Shown one piece after another: positions 43,859-51,312 of a DNA stretch of 64,000 nt (position 1 is the stretch's first letter; every line of letters starts with the position of its first letter). The notes beneath the pieces are model-generated. The model ran no database searches and was not told the origin of the DNA. It saw only the letters and a program-made list of their open reading frames with translations. The DNA is taken from NCBI GenBank assembly GCA_012514145.1, contig JAAZAV010000026.1, forward strand, positions 1 through 64,000, read 5' to 3'. Made by a program: the position numbers and the translations under genes. Source of the stretch: Clostridiales bacterium. GTDB taxonomy: Bacteria; Bacillota; Clostridia; Oscillospirales; CAG-272.

Positions 43859-46270
43859 TTATTTCAGCTCAGTGAAATCTGTCTCGGATACCCTGCCGCC
43901 GGCGATTCTCCAGCTGCCGAAGCCGAAGGGCTGCAGACTGCCTTCGACGGTTGCGGAGAAAAGTTCTGCCTTGAAGCAGCAGGGCTTGCCGGCGGTTTCG
44001 GCGAATCTGACTATGACGCCGTTTCCGTCCTCGGCGGGCTTTGCTGAGAAGAGTGTGACATTGGGTTCGGAAATCGAAATCGAAGATGCGCGGCGCGGCA
44101 GGCTCCCTTTGTGGTAGGTCTCGGGAATTACCGGGAATTCGGTGTTCAGTTCCTCTGCAAGATGCGCAACAGGTGTAAGATTGCCGTCATACGGCATGAC
44201 TGCGTAACCGAACTTCTGCTCTCCCAGATCCTGCGGTTCCATGCGCTCGTCTCGCTGACCGTAATGGTCCGCATAGTAGCAGCTGCGGGCGGCAATGAAT
44301 CTCATCTCGCCGTTTGCAGCAGATGAGGAATACTTGCTGTCGTTGACAACCGCCACGCCGCGGCCGTTCTCGGTCAGAACCATATAGCGCTGCATCGGAA
44401 GCTCACGCCCCGTCTGTTTGCCGCCTATAACCGTACCCGGAACCTCGCGTATGAATTTGCCGTCGGAAAGACCGCTGTTGCAGCAGAGCTTGACGATAAC
44501 CGGATACTCGTTCAGAATCAGTCTGACCGCTACCCTCACCGCATTGTCGCCCGGATGAAGCGTAAAGGTCTGTTCGAGAGTACTGTTCTTATAGAAGCTC
44601 CTGACAAGCAGGCTGACCTGGCAGTCGCCATCTTCCAGAACCTTGAACTCGGGGGAGGTGAACTCGCCTATCTGATCGTCGAAAACAAAGCGGTTATGCG
44701 CCCATGTATCGTTGGGGCTGTCATCGATTACAATCGCCTTGCCGATATTGCCGCAGATAAAGGTGCCGTCAGATTTACAGAGTTTGCCGATTCCGCTTTT
44801 CGGATCAAATTGCAGGGTTACCTTATCATTTGCAAGCACATGTTCGCTGACGCTGAGTTCATGTTTTGTTTCGGTCTTTTCGAAGGTCTTGTCGCGGTAT
44901 ACGGTATACATGCTCCAGCCGTAAGCCGGCACCTCGGCAATGAAGCGAACTGCGTAAAGGTCGGAGCCGTTGGTATAATCAGCGCGAACCACCTGGAAAT
45001 CAACCGGCTTGCCGTCGGGATCGGTAACCGCCGCGGCGCTGCCCATATGCGCCATATCCACCGGTATCTTCACCGGATGCGACAGCGGATTAAATACCAC
45101 AATCGGGCTGCCCACCTTATCCGAGTCTACGTAAGAGCGCTCACCGCCCTCAAGACCGTCAAGCCATGTATCGATATTCCAGGATATACGCTGAGCCGCA
45201 GCGTTTGAGAGCTTCAGACCCTGTGCGATAGCCGCGCCGTTGAAGGCATAGGCGTCATAATATGCTTCCCGCACCGAGCAGCCGCATATGATGTCGTGGA
45301 ACTGATTGAATATAACACCCTCCCACGCATTTGCGAAGGGCACCGGGTCGCATTTGAAACCGATTGCATTATCGGCAAGCAGACACATGCGCTCAGCCTC
45401 TGTAAGACGATTCTCTGCCGCGCGGTTCATAGCCTTCATCAGTGAATTCGCGGAATAACAGCCGCTTGCGTGGTTCTGCAGCTCGCCGCTGTATATCGGC
45501 ATAACAGCGTTTCTGTGATCGGCAAAATACTCGTCGGGCGAGGAGAAGCGGAAGATATTCTTACTCTCCGGTGCGTGTTCGTGGAGGAGGTCTATATTGC
45601 GTTTGGTGGGACCGCCGCCGTGGTTGCCGACGCCGTAGAACATCATAATGCCCTTGCTCTCCGCATCGGCAAGATTGTCGTATTCGATTATCGGCTGTTT
45701 GTCGTTAATGCGTATACAATATGGGTCTTTAATATGGAAGGCGAGAATCTCATCGTTCCCGCAGCGCCATCTGAAGGTGCGCTCGGGGAAGGGATACTTC
45801 ATCTCGGCGCCGTTAGCCGGGCGCATGTAGGCATAGCCGCTCATAGCGCCTGCTTTAAGCAGGGAAGGCATTCCGGCGGTGTGGCCGAAGGAGTCCACAT
45901 TGTAGCCTGTGACGGCGATTCTGCCGAATTTTTCATAGAAATAACGCTGCGAATAGAGCATATGACGGGCAAAACTCTCGGTGGACGGTATGTTGCAGTC
46001 GGGCTGTACCCACATGCCGCCGGTGAAGCACCATTTGCCGTCCTTAACCGCCTGCCTGATCTCCTCAAACATCTCCGGACAGTTTTCCTCTACCCATTTG
46101 TAGTAGGATGCACATGCCGAGGTGAAGACGAAATCATCGTATTCATTTATTCTGTCAAGAGCCGAGCGGAAGGAAGCCTTGATTTCGGCGAAGCCTTCCT
46201 GAAAACGCCAAAGCCATACGGGGTCGATGTGAGCATTGCCTATAAGATATACGGTTTTTTTGTCTGTCAT
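43859..46270 (-). CDS. Alpha-mannosidase, GH38
   Basis: An 803-residue retaining alpha-mannosidase. The zinc-binding start NAHIDPVWLWRFQEG, the nucleophile segment GYNVDSFGHTAGMPSLL (Asp nucleophile) and NHGGGPTKR identify GH38. The usual three parts follow: catalytic barrel (about 1-270), three-helix bundle, and large beta-sandwich C-terminal region. No signal peptide is visible, so it acts on imported mannosides. Start has a GGAGGC site. Head of an operon with the Gfo/Idh/MocA gene, from a TTGCGT-17-TATAAT promoter. Confidence 0.94.
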   Translation of the reverse strand: MTDKKTVYLIGNAHIDPVWLWRFQEGFAEIKASFRSALDRINEYDDFVFTSACASYYKWVEENCPEMFEEIRQAVKDGKWCFTGGMWVQPDCNIPSTESFARHMLYSQRYFYEKFGRIAVTGYNVDSFGHTAGMPSLLKAGAMSGYAYMRPANGAEMKYPFPERTFRWRCGNDEILAFHIKDPYCIRINDKQPIIEYDNLADAESKGIMMFYGVGNHGGGPTKRNIDLLHEHAPESKNIFRFSSPDEYFADHRNAVMPIYSGELQNHASGCYSANSLMKAMNRAAENRLTEAERMCLLADNAIGFKCDPVPFANAWEGVIFNQFHDIICGCSVREAYYDAYAFNGAAIAQGLKLSNAAAQRISWNIDTWLDGLEGGERSYVDSDKVGSPIVVFNPLSHPVKIPVDMAHMGSAAAVTDPDGKPVDFQVVRADYTNGSDLYAVRFIAEVPAYGWSMYTVYRDKTFEKTETKHELSVSEHVLANDKVTLQFDPKSGIGKLCKSDGTFICGNIGKAIVIDDSPNDTWAHNRFVFDDQIGEFTSPEFKVLEDGDCQVSLLVRSFYKNSTLEQTFTLHPGDNAVRVAVRLILNEYPVIVKLCCNSGLSDGKFIREVPGTVIGGKQTGRELPMQRYMVLTENGRGVAVVNDSKYSSSAANGEMRFIAARSCYYADHYGQRDERMEPQDLGEQKFGYAVMPYDGNLTPVAHLAEELNTEFPVIPETYHKGSLPRRASSISISEPNVTLFSAKPAEDGNGVIVRFAETAGKPCCFKAELFSATVEGSLQPFGFGSWRIAGGRVSETDFTELK

Positions 46271-46345
46271 ATTGCCTCCGCAGTTGTTTATTCGGTTTAT
46301 ACACCATGTTTTTATTTGACAGGTGTCGTTGCGATACCGCTTATC

Positions 46346-46374
46346 ATTATACAGCCTCCGGAAAGATAACGCAA
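46346..46374 (-). promoter_or_regulatory. Promoter of the alpha-mannosidase operon
   Basis: On minus: TTGCGT, 17 bp, TATAAT. Its -35 is 21 bp from the -35 of the divergent promoter at 46396, so one regulator could control both. Confidence 0.8.
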
Positions 46375-46395
46375 TAGTAAAATTAGGATTATCTC

Positions 46396-46424
46396 TTGCG
46401 GCAGTCCGTCCGCTGTGCTATAAT
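46396..46424 (+). promoter_or_regulatory. Promoter of the GH110-like gene
   Basis: TTGCGG, 17 bp, TATAAT with an extended -10 (TGCTATAAT), 46 bp before the ATG at 46471. Confidence 0.82.
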
Positions 46425-46470
46425 CAGCATAATGACAATTTACGAATACACTTTAATATCGGAGGAAATT

Positions 46471-48213
46471 ATGGACAGAATATACCTTAGCTCATGCGGT
46501 ATAATTCCCGGCTGCGATATAACCGAAAAACTTCACGAAATCTTCAATGCGCATCCGAGCGACACCGAGTTCGTCTTTGATAAGGGTGATTATTACTTCC
46601 CGCCAAAGCTGTCGCGTGACTATCGACTGTCTAATACCGACGTTATTCCCGAGAGAAAACTCGGTATCTGGCTCCGCGATATGAAGAATATAAAGATCGA
46701 CTGTTCTGGTTCCAGGTTTCTGTTTTCGGGTCACATGTCGGCTGTCACGCTTGATAACTGTGAGAATGTGGAGATAAGGAACTGCATCATCGACTGGCTA
46801 AAGCCGTTGGCAGCCGAGGGAATTGTTACCGGCTCGGGTGACGGCTATATTGACATGTTTGTCTCATCCGATATATTTCCCCATCGCTACCGTGACGGAT
46901 GGCTGGAGTTCAACGTCGGCAACGGCGAATGGTATCCAATGAGCCGTTACAGCCATATTCAATTTGACGCGGTGACCCGAACCGTGAGACGCGCCAGCGG
47001 CGACCGCTTCAGCGCAAAGACCATCGAAGACCTGGGCGGCGATATCTACCGCTTCGGCTGCGGCTACACCGATACATCGATAGGAAATATCTTTGTTCTG
47101 CGGCATAATGAGCGCATGCATGCGGGCATATTCACAGAGCGCTGCAGGTCGGTTGTGTTTGAGGATATTACATTCCATTCCTGCGGCGGACTTGGCTGTC
47201 TTGCCCAGTTCTGCACCGATCTGACATATCGCCGCGTGAACTTCCTGCCCAACACGAAAGCAGGGAGAAAGGTGGCAAACGGACGCGATGACGGCATGCA
47301 TATCACCTGCTGCTCCGGTCGTGTTACCATCACCGAATGCTCCTTTACCGGGCTTATGGACGACCCGATAAATGTTCACGGCTGCTGTGTCACCGCCGCC
47401 GAAGCGGTCGACAGCCGGACTCTGCGCTGCCGTTTCCGTCATCCGCAGGCTCAGGGCTTCTTCTACTGGGCGAAAGCGGGAGACGAGATAGCTTTTATCG
47501 AGCGCCGGCACATGGAAACCCTCGGAACTCTGAGAGCATCCGGATATTCGCTTGAGACGCGCGATACTTTCCTTATAAGCTTTGAGTCCGATATCCCTTC
47601 GCGTTATCTTGAAATGATTGATGACCCGGAATGCATGGCGCTTGACAACCTAACAAATACTGCCGAGTTTGTCTGCACCGACAATCGCTTCGGCAGCTGC
47701 CGCGCCCGGGGAATTCTGGTCTCAACTCCGAAGCCGGTTCTCATTGCGCGCAATATATTTGCGTCGTCGGGCTGTGCGGTGCTGGTTGCGGGTGACGCCA
47801 ACTACTGGTTCGAGTCGGGCGCGTGCCATGATGTGGAAATCCGCGATAATGTCTTCACCGACGCCTGTCTTTCATCGATGTACCAGTTCTGCGAGGGTAT
47901 TATCAGCATCTGTCCGGTGGTGCCCGAGCCGAAGACAGATAAGCCCTTCCACAGCAATATTAGAATTACCGGCAACCGCTTCGACACCCCCGATACGCCG
48001 GTTCTCTATGCCTTTTCCTGTAAAGGATTGAACTTCACGGGCAACACAATAACCTCCTCGCCGTGTGCCGACAAATGGCACGGAGGAACCGCACTGATAA
48101 AGCTTAATCACTGTATTGATGCCGAATTGAGCGGCAACCTGAAGGTCGGCACCTTTAATCTGAATGACATTGAAACCGCCGACTGTGAAAATATACGGTG
48201 GAACGGTAAATAA
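46471..48213 (+). CDS. Beta-helix glycosidase, GH110-like (alpha-1,3-galactosidase family)
   Basis: A 580-residue parallel beta-helix enzyme. GH110 landmarks include an N-terminal SDTEFVFDKGDYYF region, GRDDGMHITCCSG and FTGLMDDPINVHG, with paired aspartates that match the expected catalytic acids. Later strands show repeating turns (VEIRDNVFTDACLSS, RITGNRFDTPD). No signal peptide. Start moved from 46396 to 46471 because GGAGGAAATT sits just before that ATG and the promoter lies upstream. Known members release alpha-1,3-linked galactose; specificity here is inferred. Monocistronic, with a strong terminator. Confidence 0.82.
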   Translation: MDRIYLSSCGIIPGCDITEKLHEIFNAHPSDTEFVFDKGDYYFPPKLSRDYRLSNTDVIPERKLGIWLRDMKNIKIDCSGSRFLFSGHMSAVTLDNCENVEIRNCIIDWLKPLAAEGIVTGSGDGYIDMFVSSDIFPHRYRDGWLEFNVGNGEWYPMSRYSHIQFDAVTRTVRRASGDRFSAKTIEDLGGDIYRFGCGYTDTSIGNIFVLRHNERMHAGIFTERCRSVVFEDITFHSCGGLGCLAQFCTDLTYRRVNFLPNTKAGRKVANGRDDGMHITCCSGRVTITECSFTGLMDDPINVHGCCVTAAEAVDSRTLRCRFRHPQAQGFFYWAKAGDEIAFIERRHMETLGTLRASGYSLETRDTFLISFESDIPSRYLEMIDDPECMALDNLTNTAEFVCTDNRFGSCRARGILVSTPKPVLIARNIFASSGCAVLVAGDANYWFESGACHDVEIRDNVFTDACLSSMYQFCEGIISICPVVPEPKTDKPFHSNIRITGNRFDTPDTPVLYAFSCKGLNFTGNTITSSPCADKWHGGTALIKLNHCIDAELSGNLKVGTFNLNDIETADCENIRWNGK

Positions 48214-48226
48214 AGACAATAAACAG

Positions 48227-48269
48227 AAAACCGGAGACATCTGTCAATTAACAGGTGTCTCCGGTTTTT
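48227..48269. terminator. Bidirectional terminator between convergent genes
   Basis: AAAACCGGAGACA / TGTCTCCGGTTTTT, with CTGT / ACAG continuing inward. It serves the GH110-like gene on plus and the FTR-like gene on minus. Confidence 0.9.
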
Positions 48270-48290
48270 ATGCTCATTATTTATCAATTT

Positions 48291-48494
48291 TTACTCGCCG
48301 AGGGACTTGTGATAAAGCATACAGTGACAGTAACCCTCGAATTCCGGATCCGCCATCTGCTCCTTGAATTCGCGGCACATGCATTTTGTATCCTCGGTGC
48401 GCTCAAGACGGCAGGGACAATACCCTCCGGTGCGTTTTAGACCTTCGCGTATAGCACGGACTACCTCGGCGTCCGGATTCAGTGTAATCTTCAT
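48291..48494 (-). CDS. Small ferredoxin-thioredoxin reductase-like protein (67 aa)
   Basis: A 67-residue protein with three Cys-X-Cys pairs: GYCPC near residue 26, KCMC near 38 and YCHC near 56. This order matches the catalytic (beta) chain of ferredoxin-thioredoxin reductase, CPC...CPC...CHC, with a shorter first spacing. In plants and archaea-like systems this chain holds a [4Fe-4S] cluster next to a redox disulfide. Here it would pass electrons from ferredoxin to a thiol protein. No thioredoxin or alpha chain is adjacent. Clear AGGAGGATAA site before the ATG; a palindrome sits on its -35. Confidence 0.82.
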   Translation of the reverse strand: MKITLNPDAEVVRAIREGLKRTGGYCPCRLERTEDTKCMCREFKEQMADPEFEGYCHCMLYHKSLGE

Positions 48495-48555
48495 TAGGCT
48501 TATCCTCCTGTTGTTATAGAAATCTTATGGTTCTGATTGAATCGTCTTCAACAAT

Positions 48556-48561
48556 ATTATA
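48556..48561 (-). promoter_or_regulatory. -10 of the FTR-like gene
   Basis: A perfect TATAAT on minus, 62 bp before the ATG. The expected -35 position falls inside the palindrome at 48575-48586 and is not a good consensus match. Confidence 0.5.
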
Positions 48562-48574
48562 TCATATTGTCGGC

Positions 48575-48586
48575 GCAATGCATTGC
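48575..48586. promoter_or_regulatory. 12-bp palindrome over the FTR-like promoter -35
   Basis: GCAATGCATTGC is a perfect palindrome placed exactly where the -35 should be, which suggests an operator for repressor or activator binding. Confidence 0.5.
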
Positions 48587-48628
48587 ACAATATGGAATAT
48601 TCAGTGAATTTTTAAGAACAATTCCATA

Positions 48629-49786
48629 TCAGCCGCAAATTTCAGCTAACCAGAGGGCGTTGTTGCTGCCGTATTTCTCACAGCCTGCCGGCTGCATCCA
48701 TTCGGTGACCGTAACCAGTACCCGGTCGGCATCGACATTGCATACACCGAAGTTTCCGAGGCGTGCCCCCCGTTCGGGAATAACCTCGAATTCACTGTCG
48801 CGGATAAGACGCAGGCTGCCGGTATTGACCTTTGCGGCGTACAGCGGGGCTCTGTGTCGGAAAACATGATCGTTTCTGCCGTTTTTGCGGGTATATACCA
48901 GCCACAGAGTGCCACCAAGGGTGAACCAGTGAGATTGGGTGTTATAGGTCGGGACAATTTCGCCGTCTTCCCACCGCCAGATTTCCGGCTTGGTATAACC
49001 AAGACCGTCGGAACTGACGCTGACATAGCCGTATGTATCGCCCCTTATTGTGAGATAATATCGTCCGCCGCACATAATGACCGAGCATTCGCCGATACCG
49101 CGCACCTCGTCATGTACAGCAATCTCACCGCCGATATCCAAAAGCCGCATTGTTTCGCCATCAAAGCCGCACCTCAGCACCGCCGCACCGGTCTCGTGCT
49201 TGTGCTGATTCGGCAAAGCATAACTGACCGGCACGAGCACTGAACCGTCGGGCAGTTCGACGCACTGACTGCACCCGCTGCCGCAGTCAGCAAAGCGTTC
49301 GTCTCCCGGCATCTCAAGATATTTTACCTCTCCGAATACCCGTCTGTCAAAATCGTAGACCGAGTAGGGAAGGGAGCGCCGTCTGACAGAGGCGTTGACC
49401 GGGAATATGCTGCCCCCCGAGTACTGGGCGATATGACCGGTGGCTATAAAACATTCGGCGCGACGGTGGTACATCGGAGTCATATCGCAGCAGACCGAGC
49501 GTATGCCGCCGTAATATACCGAGTGGAAATGGCCGTTCTCACTGAACCCGTCCCAGGTCTGCCCGCCGTCGGTGCTGCACATGCTGCGAATCGGGAAGAA
49601 GCAGTCGCTGCCTGCCACATTCATCTTCTGAGCCGTAATGAGCATACGCTCACCGCCGTCGGATGCAATACGCGCGTGCACATAGCACAGTTTCCCGTCC
49701 CAGCCTTCGCGCAGTATGCGGACAGAACACTGCGGCACAGACTTGGAACAACTTGTCTGTTTGTTCATATTATTTATGTTATTCAT
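48629..49786 (-). CDS. Sialidase-fold (BNR/Asp-box) protein
   Basis: A 385-residue protein with a clear Asp-box, STDGGQTW (about residue 67), and the six-bladed propeller rhythm of sialidases: YVHARIASDGG, ELPDGSVLVPVSYAL, GGRYYLTIRGDTYGYVSVSSDG and YNTQSHWF. An N-terminal arginine and later Arg residues could form the sialidase triad, but this cannot be confirmed by eye. No signal peptide. GH33-like exo-sialidase or a related glycosidase or binding protein are both possible. Transcribed alone, divergent from GH39, from a TTGCGG promoter. Confidence 0.75.
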   Translation of the reverse strand: MNNINNMNKQTSCSKSVPQCSVRILREGWDGKLCYVHARIASDGGERMLITAQKMNVAGSDCFFPIRSMCSTDGGQTWDGFSENGHFHSVYYGGIRSVCCDMTPMYHRRAECFIATGHIAQYSGGSIFPVNASVRRRSLPYSVYDFDRRVFGEVKYLEMPGDERFADCGSGCSQCVELPDGSVLVPVSYALPNQHKHETGAAVLRCGFDGETMRLLDIGGEIAVHDEVRGIGECSVIMCGGRYYLTIRGDTYGYVSVSSDGLGYTKPEIWRWEDGEIVPTYNTQSHWFTLGGTLWLVYTRKNGRNDHVFRHRAPLYAAKVNTGSLRLIRDSEFEVIPERGARLGNFGVCNVDADRVLVTVTEWMQPAGCEKYGSNNALWLAEICG

Positions 49787-49824
49787 GGCAATTCCCTCGT
49801 ATATCTATCGTTATCAGTGCTTCC

Positions 49825-49853
49825 ATTATACCATCTTCAGGAACTGTCCGCAA
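49825..49853 (-). promoter_or_regulatory. Promoter of the sialidase-fold gene
   Basis: On minus: TTGCGG, 17 bp, TATAAT with an extended -10 (TGGTATAAT), about 38 bp before the ATG. Confidence 0.82.
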
Positions 49854-49879
49854 CGGCTGTCGGGTTTATTTTTCTTGTG

Positions 49880-49908
49880 TTGACTATGTGCATCGGTGAT
49901 GATAGAAT
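49880..49908 (+). promoter_or_regulatory. Promoter of the GH39-flavoprotein operon
   Basis: TTGACT, 17 bp, TAGAAT with an extended -10 (TGATAGAAT). Confidence 0.75.
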
Positions 49909-49945
49909 AATAATATAAGCCAAATATTTAATGGAGGTAAATGAT

Positions 49946-51286
49946 ATGAAGATTACCGCTGATTTCAAAAGGATTACAGGTAAAATCAAGCCAATGCATG
50001 CCATCGGACAGCCTCCTAACTACGGTGCCAGGGATAACCTGATGCATTATGTCGGCGAAGCCGGGCTTCCTTATTCGCGGCTGCATGATGCAGGGGGACC
50101 CTACGGCGGCGCGCGTTATGTGGACATACCGAATGTCTTCCCCGATTTCAGCGCGGATGAGAACAATCCAGAATCCTACGACTTTGTGTTTACAGATTGG
50201 CTTATAACCGCGCTTATGAAGCAGGGCTGCGAGCCATTCTACCGGCTTGGCGTGACTATCGAAAACTTCTACAAAATGAAGCCATACCGCATCTATCCGC
50301 CTGAGGACTTCGGGAAATGGGCGCGCATCTGCGAGCATATTATCCGCCACTACAACGAAGGCTGGGCGGACGGCTTCAACTACAACATAAGATACTGGGA
50401 AATCTGGAACGAGCCTGAGGGCGGATCAGACAAGAAGGGCGGCGCCATGTGGCTCGGCACCGCTGAACAGTATTTCGAGCTGTATGAGATTACCGCGCGT
50501 CACCTTAAGAATTGCTTCGGCGACAGTATAAAGGTTGGCGGTTACGCGTCCTGCGGCTTCGATATTCCGGACAGCGATCCCGAGCTTACGGGAATACCCG
50601 ATGTGGTCGCTGAAAACTGGGGAACCCACCTTTATCAATACGCTCATCAGTTCTTCAAATATATATCCGAGCGCAATGTGCCTATCGACTTCTTCTCCTG
50701 GCACTGTTACGGCGACCCGCAGCGGGTGCTGAGCCGCGCAGATTCCACCAGACGGGTAATGGAGAAGTACGGCTTCGGCGATGTCGAGGATATCTGCAAC
50801 GAGTGGAACCCCACTCCCGACCCGGTTCGCCGCAGTACAGCCGCAGCTGCCGCGAAGGTGTCCGCGGTAATGCTCGGTATGCAGAAGAAAAAGACCTGGA
50901 TGCTTAACTTTTACGACGCGCGTATCGGCAGCAGCCAGTACGGCGGTATCTTCGACCCGAATACCTGGTATCCTTATAAGTCGTATTACACGCTTATGTC
51001 CTTCAACCGTGCCTATCGTCTCGGAAACGAGGTCTTCACCGAGTCGGACGATGCGAATCTCTATGTATGCGGAGCGGTATCGGACGACGGCGGCAAAGCC
51101 GTGCTGCTGGTGACGAATACAGGTTCATCAGCCGCACAGGTTGAGTTTGATCTCTCGGGTGTCGACATCTCGGATGCCGAAATACTGTTCATCGACGATT
51201 GCTATACCTATACACCCACGGGCAAGAGGATCGTAGACGGCAAGCTGACCCTTTCGCCAAACTGCTGCGCCGAGATACGCTTTTGA
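49946..51286 (+). CDS. Glycoside hydrolase, GH39-like (beta-xylosidase type)
   Basis: A 446-residue (beta/alpha)8 enzyme. The acid/base motif is YWEIWNEPEGG (about residue 155) and the nucleophile candidate is the Glu in DICNEWNPTP (about 280); both fit GH39. A C-terminal beta-sandwich (about 345-446) follows. No signal peptide. Start moved from 49931 to 49946 because GGAGGT at 49933-49938 is correctly spaced from the second ATG and would lie inside the first. It is co-transcribed with an FAD oxidoreductase 26 bp downstream. Members cleave beta-xylosides or other beta-glycosides. Confidence 0.85.
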   Translation: MKITADFKRITGKIKPMHAIGQPPNYGARDNLMHYVGEAGLPYSRLHDAGGPYGGARYVDIPNVFPDFSADENNPESYDFVFTDWLITALMKQGCEPFYRLGVTIENFYKMKPYRIYPPEDFGKWARICEHIIRHYNEGWADGFNYNIRYWEIWNEPEGGSDKKGGAMWLGTAEQYFELYEITARHLKNCFGDSIKVGGYASCGFDIPDSDPELTGIPDVVAENWGTHLYQYAHQFFKYISERNVPIDFFSWHCYGDPQRVLSRADSTRRVMEKYGFGDVEDICNEWNPTPDPVRRSTAAAAAKVSAVMLGMQKKKTWMLNFYDARIGSSQYGGIFDPNTWYPYKSYYTLMSFNRAYRLGNEVFTESDDANLYVCGAVSDDGGKAVLLVTNTGSSAAQVEFDLSGVDISDAEILFIDDCYTYTPTGKRIVDGKLTLSPNCCAEIRF

Positions 51287-51312
51287 GTTTGTTTCCGGAG
51301 GAGTTGATTTAA

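Noticed and set aside
42856-43875. 339-aa plus-strand ORF opposite the Gfo/Idh gene
   Set aside because: Antisense shadow of a clearly conserved enzyme; no recognisable motif.
46316-46321. TTGACA on plus between the divergent promoters
   Set aside because: No -10 at acceptable spacing; the TTGCGG-17-TATAAT promoter explains the downstream gene better.
45470-46369. 299-aa plus-strand ORF opposite GH38
   Set aside because: Antisense to the catalytic domain of the alpha-mannosidase, and it runs through that gene's promoter.
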